DNA of 6,650 bases, taken from the NCBI GenBank assembly GCA_021812505.1, contig JAKANG010000086.1:1-6650 (forward strand), in the 5' to 3' direction. The translations under genes and the position numbers were made by a program. The notes below the pieces were generated by a model. The model did not search any database. It had not been told where the DNA came from and saw nothing but the letters and a program-made list of their open reading frames with translations. Of this stretch, positions 6,550 through 6,650 are shown in pieces (the stretch's first letter is position 1; each line of letters starts with the position of its first letter). This DNA is from Pseudomonadota bacterium (GTDB lineage Bacteria; Pseudomonadota; Alphaproteobacteria; Rhizobiales; Beijerinckiaceae).

Positions 6550-6650
6550 CGGTTTTTACCCGGGTCGACCGGAGCAGGAAGCTCGGGACGTGATCGCCCA
6601 TGCCGACCACCGGCGCGTCATCCTCGTCGCGTCGGCGCGGGGCCTTGCGG
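6533..6650 (-). CDS. 3' end of a convergent gene, possibly a DEAD-box RNA helicase (partial)
   Basis: The frame is open from the window edge to a TGA at 6535-6533 and yields the last 38 residues of a protein. The tail has a basic stretch (RKAPRRR), an acidic patch (DEDD) and then APVVGMGDHVPSFLLR with a Lys/Thr-rich end. Tails of this kind, with a GxGDHVPxFLLR-like element after a charged low-complexity region, are what I recall from alphaproteobacterial DEAD/DEAH-box RNA helicases (RhlE-like). The catalytic core lies outside the window, so the name is tentative, while the coding call is better supported by the codon choice and the patterned sequence. The last 17 bp overlap the 3' end of cbbY on the other strand. 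Confidence 0.55.
   Translation of the reverse strand, partial: RKAPRRRDEDDAPVVGMGDHVPSFLLRSTRVKTVKTAD
6541..6557 (+). terminator. Short intrinsic terminator at the cbbY stop
   Basis: CCGT (6541-6544), loop CTTG, ACGG (6549-6552), followed directly by TTTTT (6553-6557). The stem includes the cbbY stop codon (6547-6549), and the element sits inside the coding end of the opposite gene. A four-pair stem is short, and only the G-U pair 6540/6553 could extend it, so efficiency is doubtful. Confidence 0.4.

Noticed and set aside
1..6650. Search for a defence island, toxin-antitoxin pair, retron, CRISPR array or integrated element
   Set aside because: No short tandem repeats with spacers, no transposase, integrase or reverse-transcriptase motifs, no tRNA-like attachment site and no shift in base composition other than the short AT-rich gap before cbbY.

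Overview
The window looks like ordinary chromosome of a GC-rich alphaproteobacterium, most likely of the order Hyphomicrobiales (Rhizobiales). The basis is strong G/C bias at third codon positions, the type of M23 peptidase (short cytoplasmic tail, one membrane anchor, coiled coil, C-terminal LytM domain), the AsmA-like C-terminal family of the large central gene, and a CbbY-type sugar phosphatase close to the Rhodobacter enzyme. A phototrophic or methylotrophic relative of Beijerinckiaceae/Methylocystaceae would fit, but that is inference. I see no mobile element, CRISPR array, tRNA, rRNA or phage-like gene.

Layout. On the minus strand at the left are a complete membrane-anchored M23 metallopeptidase (15-1355) and, upstream of it, a bacterioferritin-comigratory-protein type peroxiredoxin (1537-2007). 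Between them is a 181-bp gap with two interleaved inverted repeats and a CtrA-like TTAACC motif. A 234-bp divergent gap (2008-2241) holds a candidate peroxiredoxin promoter and a 27-bp imperfect palindrome. On the plus strand a 1167-residue AsmA-like/DUF3971 envelope protein (2242-5745) fills the centre. A 99-bp AT-rich gap carrying a weak terminator and a possible promoter leads into cbbY (5845-6549), whose product is predicted to remove the Rubisco inhibitor xylulose-1,5-bisphosphate. The last 118 bases contain the 3' end of a minus-strand gene that converges on cbbY and overlaps it by 17 bp. Its short acidic/basic tail resembles the C-terminus of alphaproteobacterial DEAD-box RNA helicases, but this is tentative.

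How the genes work together. Two products act in the envelope: the M23 protein on peptidoglycan, and the AsmA-like protein probably in transport or organisation of lipid between inner and outer membrane. The peroxiredoxin between them is a cytosolic thiol peroxidase that detoxifies hydroperoxides. CbbY implies that the organism has Rubisco elsewhere, since its substrate is a misfire product of that enzyme. I found no evidence for a new biological system. The observations most worth checking are the non-coding ones (operator-like dyad, interleaved repeats, CtrA-like motif) and a few protein details (single-Cys peroxiredoxin, exactly two cysteines in the AsmA-like protein).
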